In this document: positions 1-7,433 of the stretch, piece by piece | Position numbering within the stretch: the first letter of the stretch is position 1 | Layout: each line of letters starts with the position of its first letter | Source of the DNA: Thermococcus onnurineus NA1 | GTDB lineage: Archaea > Methanobacteriota_B > Thermococci > Thermococcales > Thermococcaceae | Direction of reading: 5' to 3' | Assembly: GCF_000018365.1 (NCBI RefSeq) | Contig: NC_011529.1 | Location: forward strand, 1,426,001 to 1,490,000 | Length of the DNA stretch: 64,000 bases | Notes under the pieces: model-generated | Seen by the model: only the letters and a program-made list of their open reading frames with translations | What the model was told of the DNA's origin: nothing | The model's database searches: none | Translations under genes and position numbers: made by a program

Positions 1-1200
1 ACCGAAGAGCATATGATAAATGTTTATTCCCTCTCCCCTGTACTCGTGGTTACCCGGGGCAATGAATATCGGCTTCTCCCACTCCCACTCATCAAGCAGG
101 GCCGCCCACTGGTCAACCGTTCCCGAATAGATAAGGTCACCGCTGTCTATGATGAACACGGCATCTTCTTCATTATTGTTTATCTCCTCCATTATTTTAA
201 GGAACACCTCAGGGACCTCCGTGCCGCCGTCCGATCTGTGGTCACCGAAGGCTATAATCTTATAGTCGCCAAGCTCCTTGGGAGCTATGTTGAATGAATC
301 TGCGCTCGTGGTGAACTTTACCCATGTGTTTTCCGCTTCGGTACCCTCCGGAAGCTGGAGGACTTCCGGATTGGTGTTTTCAATGATGTACGTTAGCTCA
401 ATGCCCTTGGCATTCTTTACCTCAACAGTGATGTTAAAGCTCAAAGCGTGAATGTAGACGGTAGAGCCGTTCACGTTGCTTATGAAACCACCCTTGACCG
501 TCACGTTTTCTCCCTCAACGACGCGCCAATAGTAGATGAACGGCTCCTTGATCTTGAAGGAGTCAAGATACCAGTGTTCGCCCTCGTCCGGGATTCCGTT
601 CCAATTGTTGTCGCCTATGACCTTAACCAAAACTCCCTCAAAGTCACCCATCCTGACAACATCGTCCGTGCTAACGCTTCCGCCGTTCTTAAGTTCCAGC
701 GCGTATTCAACGGCAGCACCTGCCCCCGCCTTACTCGTTCCGGTGAAGACGTAGTAGGCTTTTCCATCCTGGTTAAAGACAGCGAAGATACCCTTATCCT
801 TGCCAACGAACTTGACGCCGAGCTTGTAGATGATGTAACCGAAATAGTCGTTGACTGTGATGAGAATCGGCTTACCCTTAAGGAGAGCCCTTGCGTCAGC
901 GGGAGAGAGGATCGCGACGCCACCAGTGTAGTCCTTAGCTGGAAGAATCTGAGCGTCCGGGAAGTAGTGCTTGGCCAAATCCTCGTAGCCTTCACTCACG
1001 TAGACCTTTGAGACGTCCGCAAGGTTGTACCACCCTGTCAGAACCTGACCCTTCTCATAGCTATCGAAGTCTATGCCCTCTGAAGGCGTAGAAGTTGGAG
1101 ACGTCGACGTTCCCGTTGTCTCGGTGGTTCCGCTGGAGCCGATACATCCCGAGACCAGCACAACGAAGACGAGCAGGATTGCAAAAGTGGCTTTCTTCAT
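1..1200 (-). CDS. Metallophosphoesterase lipoprotein, 3' end outside window
   Basis: Reading the minus strand from ATG at 1200 gives 400 codons that stay open to the window edge, so the C-terminus is missing. The N-terminus is a lipoprotein signal (basic MKK, hydrophobic stretch, lipobox VSGC with Cys19) followed by a Ser/Thr-rich linker. The middle is a beta-rich region without a motif I recognise. From about residue 315 the calcineurin-like phosphoesterase signature appears: FGDHRSDGG, then DSGDLIYSG, then PGNHEY, which supply the two-metal ligands. It is therefore probably a membrane-anchored phosphatase or nuclease acting outside the cell; the substrate is unknown. A TATA-like CTTTAAGG (minus strand, near 1232) precedes it, and it is divergent from the cupin gene. 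Confidence 0.85.
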   Translation of the reverse strand, partial: MKKATFAILLVFVVLVSGCIGSSGTTETTGTSTSPTSTPSEGIDFDSYEKGQVLTGWYNLADVSKVYVSEGYEDLAKHYFPDAQILPAKDYTGGVAILSPADARALLKGKPILITVNDYFGYIIYKLGVKFVGKDKGIFAVFNQDGKAYYVFTGTSKAGAGAAVEYALELKNGGSVSTDDVVRMGDFEGVLVKVIGDNNWNGIPDEGEHWYLDSFKIKEPFIYYWRVVEGENVTVKGGFISNVNGSTVYIHALSFNITVEVKNAKGIELTYIIENTNPEVLQLPEGTEAENTWVKFTTSADSFNIAPKELGDYKIIAFGDHRSDGGTEVPEVFLKIMEEINNNEEDAVFIIDSGDLIYSGTVDQWAALLDEWEWEKPIFIAPGNHEYRGEGINIYHMLFG

Positions 1201-1308
1201 GGACTTCACCTAAGAGGAGATTGACACACGGCCTTAAAGCCCTTTTGATTCGCCTTTCTGACCCACCATATTTAAATATCCGTTCACCCAAGAGAATGGG
1301 GTGATACC
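1201..1308. promoter_or_regulatory. Divergent promoter region, phosphoesterase / cupin
   Basis: This 108-bp gap separates two divergent starts. On the plus strand a TATA element (catatttaaatat, about 1267-1279) lies about 35 bp before the cupin ATG, with GGGGTGAT as ribosome binding site. On the minus strand a weaker CTTTAAGG lies near 1232. No clear operator was seen. Confidence 0.5.
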
Positions 1309-1665
1309 ATGTTTGTCGGACACTACACCGAGGTGCCCGAGAAAGACACCGGTTTTGAGGGAGTGACCATCAGATGGCTCGTTTCCCCGAAGCTCGGGGC
1401 CAAGAACTTCGCGATGAGGTATTTCGTCCTCAAGAAGGGTGCTGAGATACCCCTCCACAGTCATGACTGGGAGCACGAGATATTCATCATGAAGGGCGAA
1501 GGAATAATAACTAACGGGAATGAAGAGCACCACGTTAAGGCTGGAAACTTCCTCTACGTCCCGCCCAATGAGCCCCACGGCTACAAGGCACTGAGCGAAA
1601 CCTTCGAGTTTCTCTGTCTGATTCCGGTCAAACGGGAAGCCATTCCAGACGACGAATGGGCCTAG
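1309..1665 (+). CDS. Single-domain cupin protein
   Basis: A 118-residue protein that is essentially one cupin beta barrel. Motif 1 is visible as HSHDWEHEIFIMKGEG (metal ligands H-x-H, E, near residues 45-60), and motif 2 as PPNEPHGY with the last His near residue 88. It should bind one divalent metal. Family members include mannose-6-phosphate isomerase-like proteins, dioxygenases and pure sugar or ligand binders, and the sequence does not decide between them. The start is set by GGGGTGATACC just before ATG. Its stop codon overlaps the convergent signal peptidase stop by a few bases. No operon partner. Confidence 0.85.
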   Translation: MFVGHYTEVPEKDTGFEGVTIRWLVSPKLGAKNFAMRYFVLKKGAEIPLHSHDWEHEIFIMKGEGIITNGNEEHHVKAGNFLYVPPNEPHGYKALSETFEFLCLIPVKREAIPDDEWA

Positions 1666-2228
1666 CGGCGCTTGTAGTGATAGACCTTTATTTTCTTTCT
1701 CCTAAGGAGTTGAAAATAAGCTTTTCTGGATTTGGGGGGGATTGGGGGTTCTTCAAGAAACGCCCATGCGAGGTCATATGCAAGGGAGGCTACGAATATC
1801 ATAATGAGACCGAGGATTATCAGAGGGGTGTGGTACCAGATGACGCCGATTTTGGGGATGACGAGGAGAGGTTTGCCGATGACCTGCTCGGGATATACCA
1901 CCCATGGATCAGGTCTCTCACGGTTGTCTCCCTTAGTAATGTAATAGATCTGTCCGTTTTCATCCGTGCGGATTTCGGCAACCCTGTGAAGGATTCTATA
2001 AGTGGAGTTTCCAATCTCGATGTTGTATAGGATAACATCACCAACGTGAACATTGTGAGAGGGATACGTAACAACGAGGTCGTTGGGATTGATGTTTGGC
2101 TTCATTGAGTCAGTAAGGATGACAACGTACTGAAAGCCGAAGATGAACTTAAGGACAACTACTAGGATGACGAAGAACAGGAGAAGGTAAGTCAAAATGG
2201 AAAGGATATCACGGTGCTTAACATTCAT
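1662..2228 (-). CDS. Signal peptidase I, archaeal/ER (S26B) type
   Basis: A 188-residue type I signal peptidase with one N-terminal membrane span (about residues 10-30) and a second hydrophobic span near 133-155. The catalytic serine is in TDSMKP (Ser41). The bacterial lysine is replaced by histidine in ILHRV (His81), and the aspartate is in KGDNR (Asp101), as in SEC11-type enzymes. A strong AGGAGG lies 7 bp before ATG. The gene starts 19 bp after the stop of a small secreted protein, in one operon. Because the gene is paired with a single secreted substrate, it may be a dedicated processing enzyme (like SipW with TasA) and not the general housekeeping peptidase; that is inference. Confidence 0.88.
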   Translation of the reverse strand: MNVKHRDILSILTYLLLFFVILVVVLKFIFGFQYVVILTDSMKPNINPNDLVVTYPSHNVHVGDVILYNIEIGNSTYRILHRVAEIRTDENGQIYYITKGDNRERPDPWVVYPEQVIGKPLLVIPKIGVIWYHTPLIILGLIMIFVASLAYDLAWAFLEEPPIPPKSRKAYFQLLRRKKIKVYHYKRR

Positions 2229-2247
2229 TCAGAGCCTCCTAGAGAGT

Positions 2248-2649
2248 TCATGAACCCTGGTAGACCACATAAACAGTGTCAAAGCTGCTGAGGGGAACAC
2301 CATCAGCGCTGGCTCCGTTGGTGAATGTCACAGTATAAGTACCGCTTCCATCAAGAGTAACCTGGCCCCATGCAACTAGAGTCGTGCCGCTGTAGAGCTT
2401 GACGTAGAGGGTTCCAGCTCCGGGATCAGTGGTTATGGTAACCGTTGCACTGACTACGTAGTCCGGATTGTTGGCGTTAAGGTTCCAGGTGACATCGGCC
2501 GTGGTGACAGTGCTAGTGATCGTCTTGCTTCCCTGACCAAGCTCCTGAACGTTAACTGTAATAACAGGCACAGCAAGCGCGGCACCAACCAGCGTCAGGA
2601 CAAGCGCCAGCGCGAGTGGGATTAACCTCTTCTTATTGTTCCTCCTCAT
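2248..2649 (-). CDS. Small secreted beta-rich protein, possible pilin/TasA-like subunit
   Basis: A 133-residue preprotein: basic start (MRRNNKKR), hydrophobic core, and a class I signal peptidase site after AALA (about residue 26). The mature part of about 107 residues has no cysteine, is very rich in Thr/Val/Ser/Gly and alternates as beta strands (VSATVTITT, LYVKLYSG, YTVTFTNG). It resembles in character the donor-strand filament subunits of the TasA/CalY and archaeal AbpA type, but I cannot show homology. It is first in an operon with the signal peptidase. TATA (ttatatat, minus strand, 2700-2707) and ribosome binding site GGTGAAGTCC are present. It could also be an unrelated surface protein. 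Confidence 0.7.
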   Translation of the reverse strand: MRRNNKKRLIPLALALVLTLVGAALAVPVITVNVQELGQGSKTITSTVTTADVTWNLNANNPDYVVSATVTITTDPGAGTLYVKLYSGTTLVAWGQVTLDGSGTYTVTFTNGASADGVPLSSFDTVYVVYQGS

Positions 2650-2699
2650 GGGACTTCACCCCTACTGACTATAGCCTTGTGGCTTTTGGTTGAATGAGA

Positions 2700-2735
2700 T
2701 ATATAAATAGTTTTCTAAAACAAACCATGTTGGTT
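2700..2735 (-). promoter_or_regulatory. Promoter and palindrome upstream of secreted-protein/signal-peptidase operon
   Basis: The TATA element lies at 2700-2707 on the minus strand, about 43 bp from the ATG at 2649. Directly upstream of it is the inverted repeat AACCA-TGT-TGGTT (2723-2735), a plausible regulator site over or next to the BRE. Another half, TGAACCAC, occurs at 2764-2771. Confidence 0.5.
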
Positions 2736-2744
2736 CACTGTAGG

Positions 2745-2809
2745 ATATTGTAGGTTCCACAAATGAACCACAAATTTATCGTATGCACAACAATTAATAT
2801 TGTAGAATC
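2745..2809. repeat. Direct repeat ATATTGTAG(G/A)(T/A)TC
   Basis: Two copies of a 13-bp element, ATATTGTAGGTTC at 2745-2757 and ATATTGTAGAATC at 2797-2809, lie 52 bp apart (about five helical turns) in an AT-rich gap between the secreted-protein promoter and the stop of the methylthiotransferase gene. They differ at two positions. The role is unknown; spacing by whole helical turns would suit a cooperatively bound regulator. Confidence 0.45.
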
Positions 2810-2822
2810 TGCAAAAAATACC

Positions 2823-4100
2823 TCAGTGTAAAACAGTGCCTTTAAGATATGTGGAACCTGCCCAAGTGACCCTGGCGTTTATCAGTTCTCCTGGTGCCCC
2901 ACCATCAAGTATTATGTCTTTGTAGTTGAAAGTCCTGCCCTCCACTCCGCCCTTTTTGCCCTCACCGTGGATGAGAACCTCAATCTCCCTTCCAACGTAG
3001 TTCTGGTTTATCTCGTAGGCGATCTGGAGTCTGAGCCTGTGGAGCAAGCGAGAGCGCTCCTTGACCTTCCAGCCGGGCAGCTGCTTCCATTTGGCAGCTA
3101 TCGTTCCAGGTCTCGGCGAATAGCGGGAAACGTTTATCTTATCAGGCCTCACCCTCTTAACCAGTTCCACTGTGTTCTGGAATGCTTCCTCGGTCTCTCC
3201 AGGGAAGCCGACTATGATGTCCGTGTTAAGGTTCAGCCCGGGAATCTTCCTTCTGAATTCGTTAACTATCTCCTCGAACTCCTCAACGGTGTAAGTGCGC
3301 CCCATTCTCCTCAGCACTTCGTTGTCCCCGCTCTGAACAGGCAGGTGGAGGAACTTGTAGACTTTCTCGTCCTGATAGGCCTCAATCAGCTCGTCAAGGA
3401 ACTTTATTGCATGGTTCGGGTTCATCATGCCGACCCTTATCCTGAACTCTCCTTCTATGGACGTTATCTCATCGAGAAGCTCCGCCAAGTTGGTCCCAAT
3501 ATCGAAGCCGTAGCAGCCAGTGTCCTCGCTGGAAAGCTGTATCTCCCTGTATCCGCGCGCCAAAGCCTCCTTGACCCACTTAACCACGAGTTCAGGTTTG
3601 TAACTCTTGAGAACCCCACGAGCGAAGCGCGTTGCACAGTAGGTGCACGCGTTGAGGCAGCCCTCGCTTATCGGAACCACGAAGGCAACGCCACTTCTCC
3701 AAAGGCGGGGAAGCCCAAGCTTGTCAAGACTTCTCTCGCGCCAGCCTTCAACACTCACCAGCTTTCCGTCGCGCTCGGCAAGGTCTATTGCCTCAGCTAT
3801 TCTGTCTATGCTCTTTACTCCAAGTATTCCAGAAACGCGAGGGTCTATTATATCAGGGTTGACGTGTGTGAGGCAACCCGTAACGATGACTCTTTTACCA
3901 GAATCAAGGAGCTCTTTTATGCGCTCCCTCATGTGCTTCTCGGTAGGGTCCTTTACGGCGCAGGTGTTCACAACAACGTAGTCAGCACTTTCCGGAGTCT
4001 CCACTAACTCATAGCCCGCTCTAAGGAGGATTGCCTCCATTATTTCGGCGTCCGCTTTATTCCTGGTGCAGCCGTAGGTCTCAACGTGAACCTTTATCAT
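2823..4100 (-). CDS. tRNA threonylcarbamoyladenosine methylthiotransferase (MtaB/CDKAL1-type)
   Basis: A 425-residue radical SAM methylthiotransferase. The N-terminal UPF0004 domain carries the auxiliary [4Fe-4S] cysteines C11 (ETYGC), C47 (VNTCAV) and C76 (VTGCL). The radical SAM triad is CLNACTYC (C148, C152, C155). A C-terminal TRAM-like region, from about 360, should bind tRNA. The family adds a methylthio group to t6A37 of ANN-decoding tRNAs (ms2t6A) using two SAM molecules. Length and domain order match the archaeal/eukaryotic e-MtaB branch. It stands alone. Confidence 0.9.
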   Translation of the reverse strand: MIKVHVETYGCTRNKADAEIMEAILLRAGYELVETPESADYVVVNTCAVKDPTEKHMRERIKELLDSGKRVIVTGCLTHVNPDIIDPRVSGILGVKSIDRIAEAIDLAERDGKLVSVEGWRERSLDKLGLPRLWRSGVAFVVPISEGCLNACTYCATRFARGVLKSYKPELVVKWVKEALARGYREIQLSSEDTGCYGFDIGTNLAELLDEITSIEGEFRIRVGMMNPNHAIKFLDELIEAYQDEKVYKFLHLPVQSGDNEVLRRMGRTYTVEEFEEIVNEFRRKIPGLNLNTDIIVGFPGETEEAFQNTVELVKRVRPDKINVSRYSPRPGTIAAKWKQLPGWKVKERSRLLHRLRLQIAYEINQNYVGREIEVLIHGEGKKGGVEGRTFNYKDIILDGGAPGELINARVTWAGSTYLKGTVLH

Positions 4101-4213
4101 CGCACTCGCCTGGGCTTGGGGGTTTAAAAAGCATGCTGGTCAGGTCTGTGGATACAAAATCAAAAAGCATGAATAATGAGTTCCAAAAGTATAATAGTAA
4201 GAGGGAAAGGAAA

Positions 4214-4426
4214 TCAAATAACCTCTCCAAAAGCGAACTTTCTCTTGACTGAGTTTATGACGATCTCAACCTCGTCGCCGACCTGAGTGTTCGGGACGAA
4301 GATAACGAAGCCCTTTATCTTGGCGATACCATCGCCACCTTTTCCAAGGCCCTCGATCTTAACTCTATACCTTTCTCCAACCTTAACAGGGGCTTCGTAG
4401 CCACCGTCAAATCCATTTCCATACAT
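4214..4426 (-). CDS. TRAM-domain RNA-binding protein
   Basis: About 70 residues, nearly all one TRAM domain: [25 protein letters not shown], then [17 protein letters not shown] at the end of the barrel. Stand-alone TRAM proteins in archaea bind RNA without strong sequence preference and have been described as RNA chaperones, including cold-induced ones. I chose ATG 4426 because GGTG lies 6-9 bp before it; an in-frame TTG at 4447 would add seven residues. A TATA (TTTATAAA, minus strand, near 4505-4512) precedes it. It is divergent from the hydrogenase operon. Confidence 0.85.
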   Translation of the reverse strand: MYGNGFDGGYEAPVKVGERYRVKIEGLGKGGDGIAKIKGFVIFVPNTQVGDEVEIVINSVKRKFAFGEVI

Positions 4427-4613
4427 ATCTAACACCAACTCTTTCAACTTTTGGTACCCTTTGGATGGCTCCAGAAGAGCACCAGGTCTATTTAGTTTGA
4501 TACTTTATAAACCTTTGGGCAGTTCCAGCGAGTTACCTTTGCCAAAAAAGTAAACAAAAATGTTTGAGACACCAAAACAAGCTGAAAAAAGTGAGATTTC
4601 GACCGAAGATTCC

Positions 4614-4648
4614 GTTTTAAACCTCAGGTTCAGAAAACGCTTTTATCC
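4614..4648 (+). promoter_or_regulatory. SurR-type site and TATA box of the frhAGB operon
   Basis: GTT-TTA-AAC-CTCAG-GTT at 4614-4630 is an exact match to the extended SurR consensus GTTn3AACn5GTT known from Pyrococcus furiosus hydrogenase promoters. The TATA element TTTTATCC (4641-4648) follows after 10 bp, so the site abuts the BRE/TATA from upstream, the position expected for activation. Transcription would begin near 4668-4672, giving a leader of about 30 nt before TTG 4702. Confidence 0.75.
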
Positions 4649-4701
4649 ATAAACCCATTAGTTTAGATTAGGTGGAGTGGATTTCATCTGGAGGTGATAA
4701 T

Positions 4702-5880
4702 TTGAGTGAGATTACCCTCAACAAAGTGTGCCGAATCGCCGGTGAGGCGAAGCTCGTGCTGTATGAGGAAAACGGAACAGTTCAAGATGCACTCTTCATC
4801 GCCACTGCCCCAATTAGGGGATTTGAGAAGCTTGTAGTAGGCAAAAATCCACTTTTCGCGGTCGAAGCTGTCATGAGAATCTGCGGTCTCTGTCATGCGT
4901 CCCACGGTATAGCGATGAGCGAGGCCATAGAAAATGCCATTGGAATAATACCACCAAGAAACGGAATACTGATGAGAGAAGCCCTCGGCCTCGTGAACAG
5001 GATTCAGAGCCACATGCTCGAGTTCCTCATGGTTGCTGGGGACCTGCTAATCGAGGAGAAAAGGGAAGAAGTTCTGTTCCAGCTCATGGACTTCCACGCC
5101 AAGATCAGCGACTACCTTCTCAAGATGGGAGGCGCAGCAACACATCCCCCAAACCTCACCGTGGGAGGAATGTTCTCTGTCCCCAAGTGGAGCGTCTTCA
5201 ACAACCTCAAGGCACGCCTTCCAAAGCTGACCGGGCAGTGGGAAGAGATAGCACATTTGCTGACCGATGAGGACATCCAGACAGAAGTTGCTGATGAACT
5301 CAGGGAGAAGAAAGCGGAAAACAACTACCTGGTAAGCAGCCTGTTCTACGGGGACAGGTTCAACATAAACGCCGAGAGAATTGAGACAATGCCCTATTAT
5401 GAATACAGAAAGGACAACCCCCACTCAAAGGAGTCCACCACACTCATAGCCTTCTACGGTGGGGAAAAGGTTGAAGCTGGCCCAAGGGCAAGGATGAAAG
5501 TTTACCGGGAGTTTACAGATTCTTCCCTCTATGGCCTTCACACCGCGAGGGTTCAGGATACAACGCTGGCACTCATTAGGCTTGAAGAAATCCTTGACAG
5601 CATAAAGATGGACGAGCCGTTCAGAACGAAGAACATAGTTTTCGGGCCAGGCAAGGGTGTTGGAGTCTACGAGGCACCAAGGGGAACACTCATCCACTTG
5701 ATCGAACTTGGAGACGAGGGCAGGGTGGTTTCCTCCAAGATAATCGTCCCCACAATGTTCAACATTCCCGTGATGGAGGAGATGGCAAAAGGTCTGAGCG
5801 TTAAAGCGGCCGAGGCCGTTATGCGCCTATATGACCCATGTATTCCATGTACGACCCACGTTGTGAGGTTGGGGGGATGA
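4702..5880 (+). CDS. frhA: F420-hydrogenase-like [NiFe] hydrogenase large subunit
   Basis: Large subunit carrying the NiFe site: N-terminal RICGLC (C61, C64) and C-terminal DPCIPCTTH (C380, C383, H386), followed by a six-residue tail VVRLGG that a maturation protease would remove. Length (392) and sequence character fit the FrhA/group 3 family. I chose TTG 4702 because GGAGGTGA lies 4-5 bp before it; an in-frame GTG at 4672 sits at the likely transcription start. It begins the frhAGB operon and overlaps frhG by ATGA. Thermococcales are not known to make F420, so the natural acceptor is probably something else. I recall work in T. onnurineus linking this enzyme to thioredoxin reductase; one such reductase is encoded at 39.3 kb. 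Confidence 0.9.
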   Translation: MSEITLNKVCRIAGEAKLVLYEENGTVQDALFIATAPIRGFEKLVVGKNPLFAVEAVMRICGLCHASHGIAMSEAIENAIGIIPPRNGILMREALGLVNRIQSHMLEFLMVAGDLLIEEKREEVLFQLMDFHAKISDYLLKMGGAATHPPNLTVGGMFSVPKWSVFNNLKARLPKLTGQWEEIAHLLTDEDIQTEVADELREKKAENNYLVSSLFYGDRFNINAERIETMPYYEYRKDNPHSKESTTLIAFYGGEKVEAGPRARMKVYREFTDSSLYGLHTARVQDTTLALIRLEEILDSIKMDEPFRTKNIVFGPGKGVGVYEAPRGTLIHLIELGDEGRVVSSKIIVPTMFNIPVMEEMAKGLSVKAAEAVMRLYDPCIPCTTHVVRLGG

Positions 5881-5882
5881 TT

Positions 5883-6560
5883 ATGGAGAAGCTTAAGGTT
5901 CTTCATGTTGATGTAGGGGGTTGTGAGGGATGCAACGTCAGTATCATTCGCGCATATCCAAAGCTCATGGACTTGATAGAGCTCGACATATCATACCTGC
6001 GGAAGGATGAGTGTAAGCTCGACGAGTACGACGTGGCGATAATAACCGGTGGAGCATGTATGAACGAACCAAGGATTCTTGAAGAGCTAAAGGAGATAAG
6101 GGAAAAAGCTCACACTGTGGTGGCCTTCGGTTCGTGTGCAACCTTCAGCGGGATATTGCGCTTCTGCCGCGGCGGGCAGGAGCCAAGGCCCGACCACAGG
6201 AACTTCCAGCCCATAAACAGCGTGATTAAAGTTGATTACTCCATCCCGGGCTGCCCGCCAACACCACAGATGCTCCAGTCCTTCTTCAAGTTCTACATCA
6301 ACGGTGACGAGAGAAGGCTGAGGCTCTTCAAGGTGAGTGCCGACATAAAGAAGCTGAGCGGCTTTGACCTGATAGACGATATAGTGCTTACGGGCCTCTG
6401 CATAGGTTGTGGTGCCTGTGAGCTGTCGTGCCCGACCAACGCAATCAAGCTGATAGACAAGAGGCCTAACCTCGTTCAGGAGAAGTGTATCCGCTGCGGC
6501 ACCTGCTATATAAGGTGTCCGCGCGCCTCACAGATTCTGTCCATGGGTGGTGCGAGATGA
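5883..6560 (+). CDS. frhG: F420-hydrogenase-like small (gamma) subunit with two [4Fe-4S] ferredoxin motifs
   Basis: About 226 residues. The N-terminal half is the hydrogenase small-subunit fold: CEGC near residues 14-17, GSCATFSG, and PGCPPTP, which bind the proximal cluster. The C-terminal half is a 2[4Fe-4S] ferredoxin (CIGCGACELSCP, then CIRCGTCYIRCP). This architecture is that of FrhG. It passes electrons from the NiFe site to the flavoprotein FrhB. An in-frame ATG at 5877 overlaps the frhA stop and is an alternative start; GAGGTTGG precedes both. Confidence 0.9.
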   Translation: MEKLKVLHVDVGGCEGCNVSIIRAYPKLMDLIELDISYLRKDECKLDEYDVAIITGGACMNEPRILEELKEIREKAHTVVAFGSCATFSGILRFCRGGQEPRPDHRNFQPINSVIKVDYSIPGCPPTPQMLQSFFKFYINGDERRLRLFKVSADIKKLSGFDLIDDIVLTGLCIGCGACELSCPTNAIKLIDKRPNLVQEKCIRCGTCYIRCPRASQILSMGGAR

Positions 6561-7387
6561 TGAGCGTTTCAGAAAATCTTTTGGGAAACGTCTTTGGAAT
6601 TTATCTTGCGCGGGCAACCGATGAGGAAATACTCAAAAGAAAGGTTGCCAGCGGCGGTGCGGTTACAGCCCTCTTAGCCTACGCCCTGGAGAAGGGCCTC
6701 ATAGATGGCGTTGTAACGGCCAAAAGGACAGAGGGGTTGGAGGGTCAGGCTGTAGTTGCGAGGACAAGGGAGGAGCTCCTTGAAACTGCCGGAAACAAGT
6801 GGAGCATAGTGCCCTTCGCCTCCAGGATGAAGGCCAAGATAGAGGAGGAAGACCTAAAGAACGTTGCCGTGGTCTGCCTCCCCTGCCAGGCCCAGTTCTT
6901 CGGCCAGATGAGGGACTTCCCACTCCTGGAAAGCGATTTCGGAGAGAGGATAAAGTACATCGTTAGTCTCTTCTGCATAGGAACATTCGCATTCGAGGCA
7001 TTCCTCAACTACCTCAGGATGAAGCACGGCATAATGGCCCAGGATATCAAGGACATAGTCCTTAAGGGGGACTTCCTCGAGATATACCACGGCGATTCAG
7101 TGCTCTCACTGCCGATAAAAGAGGTTTACTCATACCTCCAAGCCGGCTGTCTGGTCTGTACTGACTACACCGGAACCTGGAGCGACATCTCGGCCGGCTT
7201 CGTGGAGAGCGAGAGGGGATGGACTGTCCTCATAACGCGCAACCTTAAGGCAGAAGAGCTCGTTAAGAGCGCCGAGAAGGACGGATACATAGAGCTGCGC
7301 GACGGCTCCCACGTGATGGGAGAAGTCCTCAAAGCGGCCAGGGAAAAGCTTGCGAGAGCGCAGAAGAACATGATGTATCTGCTCTGA
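6557..7387 (+). CDS. frhB: F420-hydrogenase beta-type flavoprotein
   Basis: A 276-residue protein of the FrhB/FdhB family: N-terminal VASGGAVTALLAYAL, the cysteine motif VCLPCQAQ near residue 110, and CLVCTDYTGTWSDIS near 200, which bind a [4Fe-4S] cluster and FAD. In methanogens FrhB reduces F420; here the acceptor is unknown. The ATGATG start overlaps the frhG stop, with GGTGGT as ribosome binding site. A T-rich stretch follows the stop before fdhD. Confidence 0.88.
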   Translation: MMSVSENLLGNVFGIYLARATDEEILKRKVASGGAVTALLAYALEKGLIDGVVTAKRTEGLEGQAVVARTREELLETAGNKWSIVPFASRMKAKIEEEDLKNVAVVCLPCQAQFFGQMRDFPLLESDFGERIKYIVSLFCIGTFAFEAFLNYLRMKHGIMAQDIKDIVLKGDFLEIYHGDSVLSLPIKEVYSYLQAGCLVCTDYTGTWSDISAGFVESERGWTVLITRNLKAEELVKSAEKDGYIELRDGSHVMGEVLKAAREKLARAQKNMMYLL

Positions 7388-7433
7388 GGACAACTTTTCC
7401 ATTTTCTCGCTATCCTTTTGGAAGGTGGTTGAG

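Noticed and set aside
448-1011. Plus-strand open frame of 187 codons near the window start
   Set aside because: Minus-strand reading gives a continuous lipoprotein-phosphoesterase with signal peptide and metal motifs.
2967-4007. 346-codon plus-strand open frame across the methylthiotransferase gene
   Set aside because: The minus strand gives a full-length enzyme with all catalytic cysteines; the plus frame is a shadow.
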